Shown: positions 43,392-53,779, numbered from the stretch's first letter. The stretch: DNA of 64,000 nt from CAVSRC01 sp963781775 (GCA_963781775.1 CAWAHE010000011.1:124001-188000); one strand, 5' to 3'. Notes: generated from the sequence alone by a model not told the origin. A program made the numbers and translations.

Positions 43392-45884
43392 TCAGGCGGC
43401 TGACACTTTGCTGCCCGGCCGCTGGAACAGGGCAATCGCATCGTCAAGGATCATCGGTCGTCCGGTCAGGAAGCCTTGCACTTCGGTGCAGCCCTCGGCC
43501 TTGACCCGATCGAACTGTTCGCGGGTTTCGACACCCTCGGCGGTCGTGATGATGCCAAGGCTGGCGCTGAGGCCGGTTACCGCGCGGATGATCGCAAGCG
43601 AGCTGGCATCGGTGTTGACGTCGGTGATGAAACGCCGGTCGATCTTGATCTTGTCGAACGGGAAACTCTGGAGATAGCTGAGTGACGAATAGCCCGTGCC
43701 GAAATCGTCCATAGCCACACGAACGCCCAACGCGCGCAGCTGGTGCAAGATCGTCAACGTCGCCTCGCTCTCTATGAGCAGCGTCGACTCAGTGATCTCC
43801 AACTCGAGACGGGTCGCGGCCAGCCCGGACGCAGCGAGGGCCCCGATTACGGCGGGCATGAGGTGCACGCTCCGGAATTGGGCGGCCGAAAGATTCACCG
43901 CCACCTTGACCGGCGCAGGCCAGCGCACAGCGTCGAGACAGGCCCGCCGCAGCACCCATTCACCGATCGGGACGATCAGCCCGGTCTCCTCGGCAAGCGG
44001 GATAAACTCCAGAGGTGCGACCACGCCGCGTTCCGGATGGTGCCAGCGAAGCAGCGCCTCGAAACCTGTTACCGCGTTCGTCGCCAGGTTGAATTCCGGC
44101 TGATAGAGCAGCTCGAACTGCTTCATTTCGATCGCCCGGCGCAGATCGAGCTCGAGCGTGCGGCGCGCCTGCATGCGGGCGTCCATCTCCTGCTCAAAGA
44201 ACCGATAGACGCCGCGTCCGTCCGCCTTGGCACGATAGAGGGCCAGGTCGCCGGCCTTGAGAAGCTGGTCGGTATCGTTGCCGTCGGCCGGGCCTACCGC
44301 GATACCCGCGCTCAGACTGATGATCGCCTCCTGACCGTCAATCGCGTACGGCTCGCCGACCGCCTCGATCAATCGCTGGGCAAGGGAGTGAGCCGCAGGG
44401 GGCTGCACCTCGCCGACCTGGACGATGGCGAACTCGTCGCCACCGAGACGCGCGACCGTGTCGTTTTCACCGATGCAACCAGACAAGCGTTTGGCGGCCT
44501 CCAGCAGCAATTTGTCGCCGATCGGATGGCCGAGGGTATCGTTGATATCCTTGAAGTGATCGATGTCGAGGCAGATGACGGCAACCTGGCCGCCGCGTCC
44601 GGCGTGCAAAAGGGCGTCTTCGATCCGCTCGCGCAACAGGATGCGATTGGGCAGATCGGTCAGCGCATCATGGCGCGTCAGATGGGCAATCTTCGCCTCT
44701 GCCATATGGCGGTCGGTGATGTCCTCATGGGTCGACACCCAGCCACCGCCTTCCATCGGCTGATAGACCAGACTGACGATCCGACCATCGTGGAACTGGA
44801 TGATGTCCTTGAAGGGCTTCTGCCCGCCGACGATGCCGGCAAGGTATTCGACATACTGCGTCGGGTCGCTGCCAGGATAACTCCCCGCGTCCACGCGGTG
44901 ATCGAGGATCGTCTTGAGCTGCGTGCCGCGCTGCGCCAGTTCCGGCGGCAACCCGTAGATCTCGGCGTAGCGCGAATTCGCGATGATCAACCGCTTGTCA
45001 GCGTCGAACATCACGAGGCCGATCGGCATGTTGTTGACCGCTTCGCTGAGCCGCTGCCGCTCCTGCTCTGCGGCCTCGGACAGTTCGTGCGCGCGTATGA
45101 GGCTCGCCCCGTAGCCGTCGACGGCTGCGATCAACGCGCCGATCTCGTCCTTGCGTCCGCGTTCCCCCGCAACCGTGGCCGACGCGTCGCCGGCGGCCAG
45201 CCGGCGCATGGCCTCGCTGATTCGAAGGATCGGTTCGCTGATGCCGCGGTTGACCCAGGCGGTGGCCACGCCGATGCCGCACAGCGCAAGAGCGAGCGCA
45301 CCGATCGTCAACCAGAAGGCCGTCGCGAACGTGCCGTAAACCTCTCTCCCGGCTGCGTCGCTTTGGCGGCTGGCATAAGCGATCAGGCCGTCGATGCGCT
45401 GCAAGGCGTGATCAAAAATCGCGAAGTTCGCGGCCTCGAAGTCGCGATGCTGCAGCGCCATTTCGTCGGACCCGATGCCCGGCATGGTGCGCGCTATTGC
45501 GGCTTCGTACTCGCCCCAGACCTGGTGCAGGACCGAATAGAGAAGGCGCTCCTCGGCGTCTCCGGGAGTTGCCTCGAAGAGCCGCCAGTCACGTTCGAGC
45601 TTCTGCGAGACCGACCGGATCCGATCGCCCAGGTGGACCTGCGGTCCCAGGACGGTTTCATTCAGGCGCCAGCGAGCCAGCAATCCGTACTCGGCCATGT
45701 CCGCCTTGATTTCGCCGAGCAATTCAATCCGCGGCATCCAGTAGGCAACGATCTGCCCGGCGGACCGATCGAGGGCCTGAACGTTGTAGAGCCCGGCGGC
45801 TCCCACCAAACCGACAAGGGAGACCGCAAGCCCGAGGCCTGCGAGCAGCTTGGTCCGGATACTGGCGTCGCGGAGCGCGATCAT
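43392..45884 (-). CDS. Membrane GGDEF-EAL cyclic-di-GMP enzyme with HAMP and PAS
   Basis: 830 residues. Transmembrane spans at about 13-33 and 192-212 flank a periplasmic four-helix-type sensor. HAMP (about 213-266) and a PAS region (ending STHEDITDRHMAEA) follow, then GGDEF (ARLGGDEFAIVQ intact) and EAL (FEALLRWHHPERG, ITESTLLIE, MDDFGTGYSSLSYL). Both active sites look complete, but the usual inhibitory RxxD before GGDEF is absent (GEND instead). It can therefore make and/or break cyclic di-GMP in response to a periplasmic cue. ATG 45884 is taken over the GTG at 45887. It sits upstream of the creatininase-FAD oxidase genes. Confidence 0.9.
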   Translation of the reverse strand: MIALRDASIRTKLLAGLGLAVSLVGLVGAAGLYNVQALDRSAGQIVAYWMPRIELLGEIKADMAEYGLLARWRLNETVLGPQVHLGDRIRSVSQKLERDWRLFEATPGDAEERLLYSVLHQVWGEYEAAIARTMPGIGSDEMALQHRDFEAANFAIFDHALQRIDGLIAYASRQSDAAGREVYGTFATAFWLTIGALALALCGIGVATAWVNRGISEPILRISEAMRRLAAGDASATVAGERGRKDEIGALIAAVDGYGASLIRAHELSEAAEQERQRLSEAVNNMPIGLVMFDADKRLIIANSRYAEIYGLPPELAQRGTQLKTILDHRVDAGSYPGSDPTQYVEYLAGIVGGQKPFKDIIQFHDGRIVSLVYQPMEGGGWVSTHEDITDRHMAEAKIAHLTRHDALTDLPNRILLRERIEDALLHAGRGGQVAVICLDIDHFKDINDTLGHPIGDKLLLEAAKRLSGCIGENDTVARLGGDEFAIVQVGEVQPPAAHSLAQRLIEAVGEPYAIDGQEAIISLSAGIAVGPADGNDTDQLLKAGDLALYRAKADGRGVYRFFEQEMDARMQARRTLELDLRRAIEMKQFELLYQPEFNLATNAVTGFEALLRWHHPERGVVAPLEFIPLAEETGLIVPIGEWVLRRACLDAVRWPAPVKVAVNLSAAQFRSVHLMPAVIGALAASGLAATRLELEITESTLLIESEATLTILHQLRALGVRVAMDDFGTGYSSLSYLQSFPFDKIKIDRRFITDVNTDASSLAIIRAVTGLSASLGIITTAEGVETREQFDRVKAEGCTEVQGFLTGRPMILDDAIALFQRPGSKVSAA

Positions 45885-46108
45885 CACGGGCTTGGTACCC
45901 TGGCGTGCCGGCCACGAAGGTTTGCCGGCTGGGACAGCCGCTACCTTTGCGAGAAAAATGATCGAAAAGTCTTAAGCCCGGCCGGAAATCGGCACAAAAA
46001 GGCTTGCCGCCGACTGGCTGCCACGAATTCCGTGGGAGGGAACGGTCGGAACGCCTATCAATTTACCAATTCAATCAAATCGGCATAAAGCGTGTTGCCG
46101 GATTGGCC

Positions 46109-47452
46109 TCACAGGGCCTTCAGGAACGCTCTCGCCGCCTCGCCGTGCTCAATACGGAGGCGCGCCACGTCGACGCCGATCGGATGGCCGTCCTCGACCC
46201 GCCACTGCCCGCCGACCATCACGCGATCGGCGGCATGGGCGCCGCACAGCACAAGCGCCGCCAGCGGGTCGCCGGCGCCCGAGAACCGCAATTCGTCGAG
46301 CGTGTACATGGCGAGATCGGCCTGTTTTCCGACTGCGATGGCGCCGATGTCGTCTCGCCCAAGACAGCGCGCCGAGCCCTCGGTCGCCCAGCGTAGAACG
46401 TCGAAATGCGTGACCGCCGCCGCATTGTAGGTCAGCCGGTTGATCATGAGCGCGTGCCGCACGCCCTCCATCAGGTTGGAATTGTCGTTGGAGGCAGAGC
46501 CATCGACGCCAAGGCCAATCGGACTTCCGGCCGCCTCCAGCTCCTTCGTCCGGCATTGGCCGGAGGCGAGAACCATGTTCGAGGTCGGGCAGTGGCAAAC
46601 GCCGACCCGATGGCGTCCCAGGCGCGTGACCTCCTCGTCGGTGAAGTGGACGCCGTGAGCGAGCCAGACGCGATCGCTCAGCCAGCCGCACTCCTCCAGG
46701 TAGTCGACCGGACGGCAGGAGAAGTGCTCCAGGCAATACTCGTTCTCGTCCTGGGTCTCGCCGAGGTGGGTATGCAGCTTGCACTGGAAGCGTTCGGCGA
46801 GCCCAACGCTGTCGACCATCAGCCGTTTGGTGACCGTAAACGGCGCGCATGGCGCGAGCGCCACCTGCATCATCGCGCCCTCGCTGGCGTCATGATAGCG
46901 ACCAAGAATGCGCTCGCAGTCGGCAAGGATCGTATCCTCGTCCTGGACGACCGAGTCGGGCGGCAGCCCGCCATCTTTTTCGGAGAGGTTCATCGAACCG
47001 CGGGTAAGCGTCATGCGGATGCCGAGGCGGCCGGCCTCCTCCGCCTGGATATCCATGGCGTCCTCGAGCCCGTCCGGGAACAGGTACTGGTGGTCGGACG
47101 CGCAGGTGCATCCCGACAGCATCAATTCGGTCAGCGCCAGCCGCGTCGCCAGCCGGAACGCCTCCGGCTTCACGTTCCTTGCCCAGATCGGATAGAGCGC
47201 CTGCAGCCAGGGAAACAGCTCCTTGTTGATGGCCGAGGGATGCGCGCGCGTGAGCGTCTGGAAGAAATGGTGATGCGTGTTGATCAGCCCGGGAATGACG
47301 ACATGCCGGCTGGCGTCGAACTCCTGATCAATGCGGCCGGTCGGCTTGCCGCCGGCGGGCACCAGCTCGGCGATCTTGCCGCTATCGACAACCACGCCGC
47401 CGCCGGCTCCCTCCGCCAGAACGGCGAGCGGCTCCTTGATCCACAAGCGCAT
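46109..47452 (-). CDS. 8-oxoguanine deaminase
   Basis: Amidohydrolase-superfamily zinc deaminase, 447 residues, converting 8-oxoguanine to urate and ammonia. Zinc ligands: LINTHHHFFQTLTRAHP, KLHTHLGETQDENEY, WLAHGVHFTDEE and GLGVDGSASNDNSN. The NTHHHFFQTLTR motif and the CHCPTSNMVLASG segment are characteristic of this deaminase clade (TrzN/AtzB/SsnA relatives). The RidA gene lies just 3 nt upstream in the operon, and a purine theme fits the neighbouring importer and amidohydrolase. Confidence 0.88.
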   Translation of the reverse strand: MRLWIKEPLAVLAEGAGGGVVVDSGKIAELVPAGGKPTGRIDQEFDASRHVVIPGLINTHHHFFQTLTRAHPSAINKELFPWLQALYPIWARNVKPEAFRLATRLALTELMLSGCTCASDHQYLFPDGLEDAMDIQAEEAGRLGIRMTLTRGSMNLSEKDGGLPPDSVVQDEDTILADCERILGRYHDASEGAMMQVALAPCAPFTVTKRLMVDSVGLAERFQCKLHTHLGETQDENEYCLEHFSCRPVDYLEECGWLSDRVWLAHGVHFTDEEVTRLGRHRVGVCHCPTSNMVLASGQCRTKELEAAGSPIGLGVDGSASNDNSNLMEGVRHALMINRLTYNAAAVTHFDVLRWATEGSARCLGRDDIGAIAVGKQADLAMYTLDELRFSGAGDPLAALVLCGAHAADRVMVGGQWRVEDGHPIGVDVARLRIEHGEAARAFLKAL

Positions 47453-47455
47453 GAT

Positions 47456-47845
47456 TCAGCCCGTCCCCACCGCCGTCGCTTCGACCTCGACCAAGAACTC
47501 CGGACGGGTGAAGCCTGATACGATGACCAGTGTCGAGGCCGGCGGCGGATTGCCGACAAGACGGTCGCGGACCGCCATGTAGTCCTTCATGTGCTCGCGC
47601 CGCGTGACGAATGCGCTGATCCGAACGATATCGGCGAGGCCGAGCCCGGCTTCGGCGAGGATCGCAGCAATATTGCGGAAGCAGATTTCGGCCTGCTCGG
47701 TAACCGACGCGGGGATCGAATCGTCGGGGCCAATTCCAAGCTGCCCCGAACACAGCACAAGACGGTGGCCAGCCGGAACGGCGACACCGTGGCTGTAGCG
47801 CCCGAATGGCGGTCGGACGCCGGCAGGATTAAGCGAAATTGCCAT
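47456..47845 (-). CDS. RidA/YjgF-family protein
   Basis: 129 residues. RidA proteins hydrolyse reactive enamine/imine intermediates, and relatives act in pyrimidine (RutC) and purine breakdown. The conserved LVLCSGQLGIGPDD, QAEICFRNIAAILAEAG, and the C-terminal EFLVEVEATAVG are present. The catalytic Arg usually found near residue 105 is in GFTRPEFLVEVE. It is the first gene of the operon with 8-oxoguanine deaminase, divergent from the NMT1 importer. Confidence 0.87.
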   Translation of the reverse strand: MAISLNPAGVRPPFGRYSHGVAVPAGHRLVLCSGQLGIGPDDSIPASVTEQAEICFRNIAAILAEAGLGLADIVRISAFVTRREHMKDYMAVRDRLVGNPPPASTLVIVSGFTRPEFLVEVEATAVGTG

Positions 47846-48162
47846 GAGGACCCCGGAACGTTCACCCCGAACGCTACGATTGCGGGACGCCGCCTGACAA
47901 GACCCGCGCCGGACAGGTTTAGGTCAGACACTGCCGCTTTCTTGTGCACTGGGCTTGCCCTAGAGTACCGCCGCGAGCGGCGGATAGGGCCAACAATGCC
48001 CGAGCGGGCAGTGTTCTGGCGGCGGGCGGGTGGCATATGTCTTGCGACCAGCCAAGGTCGCGTTTGACTGCGGTCGGAGACCGCAGAACCGGGACGGGAC
48101 CGGAAGGAAGCAAAGTGGCTCACGAACAGCCACGTCCAAACGGAAGGCGGAGAACAAGGCAC
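47846..48162 (+). promoter_or_regulatory. Highly structured leader of the NMT1-type importer; candidate riboswitch
   Basis: No gene fits in this 317-nt intergenic stretch. On the plus strand it has four hairpins: (1) GCCCTA 47957-47962 with TAGGGC 47985-47990, inner CCGCCG/CGGCGG, and a GAGTA internal loop; (2) AACA-TGCCC 47992-48001 with GGGCA-TGTT 48006-48015; (3) GCGACC 48044-48049 with GGTCGC 48056-48061; (4) CTGCGGTC 48068-48075 with GACCGCAG 48079-48086. ACACTGCC at 47928-47935 can instead pair perfectly with GGCAGTGT 48007-48014, enclosing hairpin 1 and destroying hairpin 2. Such mutually exclusive folds are typical of riboswitches. NMT1-motif (xanthine/urate) riboswitches are known upstream of NMT1 transporters; I cannot confirm the consensus by eye. 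Confidence 0.45.
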
Positions 48163-49173
48163 ATGAGCATTCTGAGAAACATCAGCTTCGGCCTGGCGGC
48201 AGGCGCCATGGCCGCGGCATTCGCCGGCCCGGCGCTGGCGCTCGACGAGGTTTCCTACGGCACCAACTGGCTGGCCGAGGCCGAGCACGGCGGCTTCTAT
48301 CAGGCGGTTGCCGACGGCACTTACGAGAAATACGGCCTCAAGGTCACCATCGTGCAGGGCGGCCCGCAAGCGGCCAACCAGGCGCTGCTCCTCGGCGACA
48401 AGATCCAGTTCTACATGGGCGGCATGTTGGGCGCGTTCAACGCCATCGTCAACGACGTGCCCGTCATGGAGGTCGCGTCCCTGTTCCAGAAGGATCCGCA
48501 GGTCCTCATCGCCCACCCGGATGCCGGCGTCGAGAAATTCGAGGATCTCGCCAAACTCCCGACCATCTTCATGGGCAAGGACGGCTTCTCGACCTATTTC
48601 CAGTGGATGAAGGTCGCCTACAAGGGCTTCAAGGACGAGCAGTACAAGCCATACACCTTCAACCCGGCGCCGTTCCTCGCCGACAAGATGTCGGCCCAGC
48701 AGGGCTACCTGACGTCCGAGCCCTATGAGATCGAGAAGCAGGGCGGCTTCAAGCCGAAGGTGTTCCTGCTCGCCGACGCCGGTTACGACCCCTACTCGAC
48801 CACCATCGAGGCCAAGCAGGACTACGTCGCCAAGAACCCCGACATCGTCCAGCGGTTCGTCGATGCGACGATCATCGGCTGGTACAACTATCTCTACGGC
48901 GACAACAAGGCCGCCAACGACCTGATCAAGAAAGACAATCCCGAGATGACCGACGGTCAGATCGCCTTCACCATCGCCCAGATGAAGGAGCACGGGATTC
49001 TCGAATCCGGCGATGCTTTGACGTTGGGTATCGGTTGCATGACCGACGCGCGCGTCAAGGACTTCTACGGCAAGGTGGTCAGCGCCGGCGTCATCAAGGC
49101 CGATGTCGACATCTCCAAGGCCTACACGACGAAATTCGTGTGCAAGAAGGTCGGCATGGACCTGAAGAAATAG
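48163..49173 (+). CDS. ABC transporter solute-binding protein, NMT1/THI5 family
   Basis: Periplasmic binding protein of 336 residues with a signal peptide ending GPALALDEVSYG. The NMT1/THI5 fold is evident from YGTNWLAEAEHGGFYQAVAD, KYGLKVTIVQGGPQAANQAL, then IFMGKDGFSTYFQWMKVAYK and SAQQGYLTSEPYEIE. The family binds pyrimidines (for example formylaminopyrimidine) and similar N-heterocycles. ATG 48163 is preceded by ACAAGG. Unlike most such operons, the ATPase follows after 135 nt with a stem-loop, not directly. Confidence 0.9.
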   Translation: MSILRNISFGLAAGAMAAAFAGPALALDEVSYGTNWLAEAEHGGFYQAVADGTYEKYGLKVTIVQGGPQAANQALLLGDKIQFYMGGMLGAFNAIVNDVPVMEVASLFQKDPQVLIAHPDAGVEKFEDLAKLPTIFMGKDGFSTYFQWMKVAYKGFKDEQYKPYTFNPAPFLADKMSAQQGYLTSEPYEIEKQGGFKPKVFLLADAGYDPYSTTIEAKQDYVAKNPDIVQRFVDATIIGWYNYLYGDNKAANDLIKKDNPEMTDGQIAFTIAQMKEHGILESGDALTLGIGCMTDARVKDFYGKVVSAGVIKADVDISKAYTTKFVCKKVGMDLKK

Positions 49174-49220
49174 ATCGTGACGCGGGCTGGCATCGTGCCG
49201 CCCGGATACTAGAAAGAGGG

Positions 49221-49240
49221 GGCGGGGCCAAGGCTCCGCC
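49221..49240 (+). terminator. Intercistronic stem-loop after the binding-protein gene
   Basis: GGCGGGGCC (49221-49229) pairs with GGCTCCGCC (49232-49240) with one wobble; TTTT follows 4 nt later. It probably attenuates transcription between the abundant binding protein and the transport subunits. Confidence 0.5.
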
Positions 49241-49308
49241 ACCATTTTGCGAGTGACCGACGAAGCGACCGTCGGCGCCGGCGTCCTGGCGCAAAACGGA
49301 GCAGAATC

Positions 49309-50139
<831 letters not shown>

Positions 50140-50158
50140 TGATCCCGCAGCAGTTCAG

Positions 50159-51034
50159 ATGACCACACTCGAAGCCGAAAAGACCGACATCGCCACCACT
50201 ATCCGTCAGGGCGAGGACGAGGCGCCGCGCCCACCGCCGGCCGAAGGCCTCGGCGAGCGGATAGCCAGGATTGCGATCCCGGTCGGCATGCTGGTCCTGC
50301 TGATCGCCGTCTGGCAGATCTACTGCGACGCCGCGCACGTACCCCACTACATTTTGCCGAGCCCGCTGCGCATCGCGCAGGCATTTGGCACCGACTGGCC
50401 GATCCTGCTGCCGGCGCTGATGGTAACGCTGAAGATCACGTTTTCCGCGCTCGCCATCGCACTCGTCGGTGGCGTCACCCTCGCCATCCTCATGGCGCAA
50501 TCGAAATGGATCGAGCTCGCGCTTTATCCCTACGCCGTTATCCTGCAAGTGACGCCGATCGTCGCGATCGCGCCGCTGATCCTGATCTACGCCCCGAACA
50601 CCCAGAGCGCACTGCTCATCTGCGCCTGGCTGGTCGCCTTTTTTCCGATCCTGTCCAACACCGCGCAGGGCCTGCGCTCGACCGACCACAATCTGCTCAA
50701 CCTGTTCGAGCTCTATGGCGCCAATCGCTGGCAGACGCTCGTCCTCCTGCAGATGCCGAACGCCCTGCCCTATTTCCTCGCCGGTCTGAGGATCGCCGGC
50801 GGCCTCGCGCTGATCGCCGCGGTCGTGGCGGAATTCGCCGCTGGTTCGGCCGGCGCCGGCTCGGGTCTCGCATTCCGGCTGCTTGAGTCGCAGTTCCGGC
50901 TCAACATCCCGCGGCTGTTTGCGGCGCTCGTGCTGCTGTCCTTCACCGGCGTCCTGATCTTCTTCGCGACCAGCCTGATCTCGCACTTCTTCCTGAGGAA
51001 GTGGCACGAGAGCGCCGTGCGCAGAGAGAACTAG
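50159..51034 (+). CDS. ABC transporter permease (SsuC/ThiX type)
   Basis: 291 residues with a cytoplasmic N-terminal extension (residues 1-35, acidic and Pro-rich) and six transmembrane spans. HYILPSPLRIAQAF is the family entry motif and ELYGANRWQTLVLLQMPNALPYF is the EAA loop. ATG 50159 is preferred because an upstream in-frame start overlaps the ATPase gene out of register. The amidohydrolase gene begins 11 nt later. Confidence 0.9.
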   Translation: MTTLEAEKTDIATTIRQGEDEAPRPPPAEGLGERIARIAIPVGMLVLLIAVWQIYCDAAHVPHYILPSPLRIAQAFGTDWPILLPALMVTLKITFSALAIALVGGVTLAILMAQSKWIELALYPYAVILQVTPIVAIAPLILIYAPNTQSALLICAWLVAFFPILSNTAQGLRSTDHNLLNLFELYGANRWQTLVLLQMPNALPYFLAGLRIAGGLALIAAVVAEFAAGSAGAGSGLAFRLLESQFRLNIPRLFAALVLLSFTGVLIFFATSLISHFFLRKWHESAVRREN

Positions 51035-51045
51035 GGCCGCGGGCA

Positions 51046-52362
51046 ATGGCCAAAGGCTTCGCCAAGGTTCCACGCGAGACGCGCTTCGTGCTGGCGAACG
51101 CCACGCTGCCGGCGGTATTGGTCGATGGCTACGCCGGCAAACCTGACAGCGATGGCCTGACTGGCGCCGACATCACGATCAAGAACGGCACGATCGAACG
51201 CATCGACCCGCCTGGGCGACGCACGCGATTGCCCAAACTCGACCTCGACCGCGGCATGGTGTGGCCGTGCTTTGTCGACATGCATACCCACATCGACAAG
51301 GGCCACATCTGGCCCCGCCGGCCCAATCCCGACGGCACGTTCGCCGGCGCACTTGACGCCGTGAAGCACGACCGCGAGCACCACTGGCGCTCCGACGACG
51401 TCTCTCGGCGCATGGATTTTGCGCTCCGCGCCGCTTACGCACACGGCACGGCTCTATTGCGCACGCACCTCGATTCGGCGGCGCCGCAGCACAAGACGAG
51501 CTGGCCGGTCTTCGCGGAAATGCGCGAGCGCTGGGCCGGACGTGTCGATCTGCAGGGCGTGTCGATCTTCGGCATCGAGCATTTCCTCGATGAAACTTTC
51601 GCCGACGAAATTGTCGCCACGATCGCCGACCACGGTGGCGTCCTTGGCGCCGTGACGTTCATGATTCCAGAACTCGATCGCCTGCTCGAACTGATGATGC
51701 ACCGCGCGGCCAATCGCGGCCTCGACCTCGATTTTCACGTCGACGAGACGTCCGACCCGAACGCGCGCTCGCTGCGCGCCATTGCCGACGCGGCGCTGCG
51801 CACCGATTTCCCCGGCCGCATCGTTGTCGGTCATTGTTGCTCGCTTGCGGTCCAGCCCGACGCCGAAGCCGAGGCGACGCTGGAGCGGGTCGCCGAAGCC
51901 GACATTGCGGTCGTCTCGCTGCCGATGTGCAACATGTACCTGCAGGACCGTGTCGCCGACCGCACGCCGCGCTGGCGCGGCATCACCCTCTTGCACGAAT
52001 TCGTCCAGCACGGGGTTCCGGTCTCGGTCGCTTCCGACAATACCCGCGACCCGTTCTATGCCTACGGCGATCTCGACATGGTGGAAGTCTTCCGCGAGGC
52101 AGTGCGCATCGCCCATTTCGACCACCCGTTCGGCCGCTGGCCGGCGGCGGTCGCCCGCACGCCCGCCGAGGTGATCGGCCGGCCGGACCGCGGCGTGATC
52201 GCAGCGGGCAGCCCCGCCGATCTGGTGCTGTTCCGCGCCCGCACTTTTACCGAGCTGCTGGCCCGTCCCCAAGCGGATCGCACGGTGTTACGCTCCGGCA
52301 AGGCCATCGACCGCACGTTGCCAGACTACCGGGAGCTCGACGACATCATGGTATCTGCATGA
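51046..52362 (+). CDS. Cytosine-deaminase-like amidohydrolase (CodA family)
   Basis: 438-residue metal-dependent amidohydrolase. Metal motif HxH is in FVDMHTHIDKGHIWPRR; further ligands are in DLDFHVDETSDPNARS (His, Glu), VGHCCSLAVQ (His) and VASDNTRDPFYAYGDLDM (Asp), all as in CodA/YtcJ-like deaminases. A deamination or ring-opening step on an N-heterocycle is probable. It directly follows the NMT1 transporter, so its substrate may be what is imported. The stop overlaps the FAD oxidase start (ATGA). Confidence 0.87.
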   Translation: MAKGFAKVPRETRFVLANATLPAVLVDGYAGKPDSDGLTGADITIKNGTIERIDPPGRRTRLPKLDLDRGMVWPCFVDMHTHIDKGHIWPRRPNPDGTFAGALDAVKHDREHHWRSDDVSRRMDFALRAAYAHGTALLRTHLDSAAPQHKTSWPVFAEMRERWAGRVDLQGVSIFGIEHFLDETFADEIVATIADHGGVLGAVTFMIPELDRLLELMMHRAANRGLDLDFHVDETSDPNARSLRAIADAALRTDFPGRIVVGHCCSLAVQPDAEAEATLERVAEADIAVVSLPMCNMYLQDRVADRTPRWRGITLLHEFVQHGVPVSVASDNTRDPFYAYGDLDMVEVFREAVRIAHFDHPFGRWPAAVARTPAEVIGRPDRGVIAAGSPADLVLFRARTFTELLARPQADRTVLRSGKAIDRTLPDYRELDDIMVSA

Positions 52363-53777
52363 GCAGCTACGACATCGAAGCGCTGAAGAAGGAACTCGAC
52401 GGCATCCGCGTCGAGGACCACCCGGCCATCGTCAAGCAGAAGAGCCGCGACTTCTATTGGTATTCGCCGATCCTCAAGCGCCAGCTTGACCACATCACCG
52501 GCGATCTCATCGTCTCGCCGAAGAGCGAGGCGGAGGTAATCCGCGTGCTCTCCGCCTGCTACCGGTTGGGCATCCCGGTGACGCCGCGCGGCTCCGGCAC
52601 CGGCAACTACGGTCAGGCCATGCCGCTTTCCGGCGGGGTCGTGCTGAGCCTCTCCGACATGAACAAGGTGAGGTCGATCGCTCCCGGCCGCGTGGTCTCC
52701 GAGCCCGGCGCCATCCTCGCCCACGTCGACAAGGAGACGCGCAAGGCGAGCGGGCAGGAACTGCGCATGCACCCTTCGACCTACAACACCGCGTCGGTCG
52801 CCGGCTTCATCGCCGGCGGCTCCGGCGGCGTCGGCTCGATCAACTGGGGCGGCCTGCGCAACATCGGCAACGTGCTCGGCGCGCGCATCGTCACCATGGA
52901 AGCGGAACCCCGCGCGATGGCCCTCGACGGCTGGGATCTCGCCAAGGTGATGCACGCCTACGGCACCAACGGCATCATCACCGAGGTCGAGGTGCCGCTC
53001 GATGCCGCCTATGACTGGATCGACGTGATCGTCGGCTTCGACGATTATCTCGACGCGGTGCGCTTCGCGAGCCTCATAGGCGACGAGGATGGCCTCCTGT
53101 TCAAGGAAGTCGCGACCGTCGCGGCGCCGGCGCCCTACGACTACTTTCTGCGTCATCAGAAGTTCCTGCGCCGCGAACAGTCCGTGGTGCTGCTCATGGT
53201 GGCGCCGCACGCGCTGGCGCCTTTCCTGACGCTGGCGAAGCGCGAGAAGGCCGATATCCGCTACCGTTCCGACAGCGCCACCGACGAGGAGAAGAAGGGC
53301 CTGCCGCCCGTCTTCGAACTCGCCTGGAACCACACCACGCTGCGTGCGCTCCGGGTCGATCCGACGATCACCTACCTGCAGACGCAGTACGGCACCGACG
53401 AACACGTCGACAAGATCGAGCGCATGACGAAACTGCTCGGCGACGAGATGCCGGGTCACTTGGAATTCGTTCGCTTCGACGGCAAACTTGCCGCTGCCGG
53501 CCTGCCGCTCGTGCGCTACACCAGCGAGGAGCGGCTCGAGGAACTCGTCAAGATCCACGAGGACAACGGCGTGCCGGTCTTCAATCCGCACCGCTACACG
53601 CTGGAGGAAGGCGGCATGAAGCGAACGGATGCCGTCCAGCTTGCTTTCAAGAAGGAGGCCGACCCCAAGGGCCTTCTCAACCCCGGCAAGATGATCGCCT
53701 GGGACAATCCGGACTTCGACCTGAACTCGGACAAGGTCTATCTGTTCCCCGGTCTCCAGCAGGCGGCGGCCGAGTAG
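52359..53777 (+). CDS. FAD-binding oxidoreductase (VAO/GlcD type), paralogue B
   Basis: 472 residues, paralogous to the enzyme at 41136-42524. Shared segments: SRDFYWYSPILKRQL, TPRGSGTGNYGQAMPLSGG, ELRMHPSTYNTASVAGF, HAYGTNGIITEVEVPL, ELAWNHTTLRALRVDPTITY and the ending DPKGLLNPGKMIAWDN. The SGGVGSINWGG loop replaces the Cys-containing CGSCTWG of paralogue A. It is translationally coupled to the amidohydrolase and precedes the flavin reductase by 2 nt, an operon of importer, deaminase, oxidase and reductase. Confidence 0.86.
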   Translation: MSSYDIEALKKELDGIRVEDHPAIVKQKSRDFYWYSPILKRQLDHITGDLIVSPKSEAEVIRVLSACYRLGIPVTPRGSGTGNYGQAMPLSGGVVLSLSDMNKVRSIAPGRVVSEPGAILAHVDKETRKASGQELRMHPSTYNTASVAGFIAGGSGGVGSINWGGLRNIGNVLGARIVTMEAEPRAMALDGWDLAKVMHAYGTNGIITEVEVPLDAAYDWIDVIVGFDDYLDAVRFASLIGDEDGLLFKEVATVAAPAPYDYFLRHQKFLRREQSVVLLMVAPHALAPFLTLAKREKADIRYRSDSATDEEKKGLPPVFELAWNHTTLRALRVDPTITYLQTQYGTDEHVDKIERMTKLLGDEMPGHLEFVRFDGKLAAAGLPLVRYTSEERLEELVKIHEDNGVPVFNPHRYTLEEGGMKRTDAVQLAFKKEADPKGLLNPGKMIAWDNPDFDLNSDKVYLFPGLQQAAAE

Positions 53778-53779
53778 GC

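Noticed and set aside
47950..48000. Resemblance of CTAGAGTACCG to the CTAGGGTTCCG core of ykkC (guanidine-I) riboswitches
   Set aside because: The conserved downstream ykkC segments (GGTC/ACACGG and the GGGATAAAAGCC-type end) were not found; only a partial match remains, so the leader is left unclassified.
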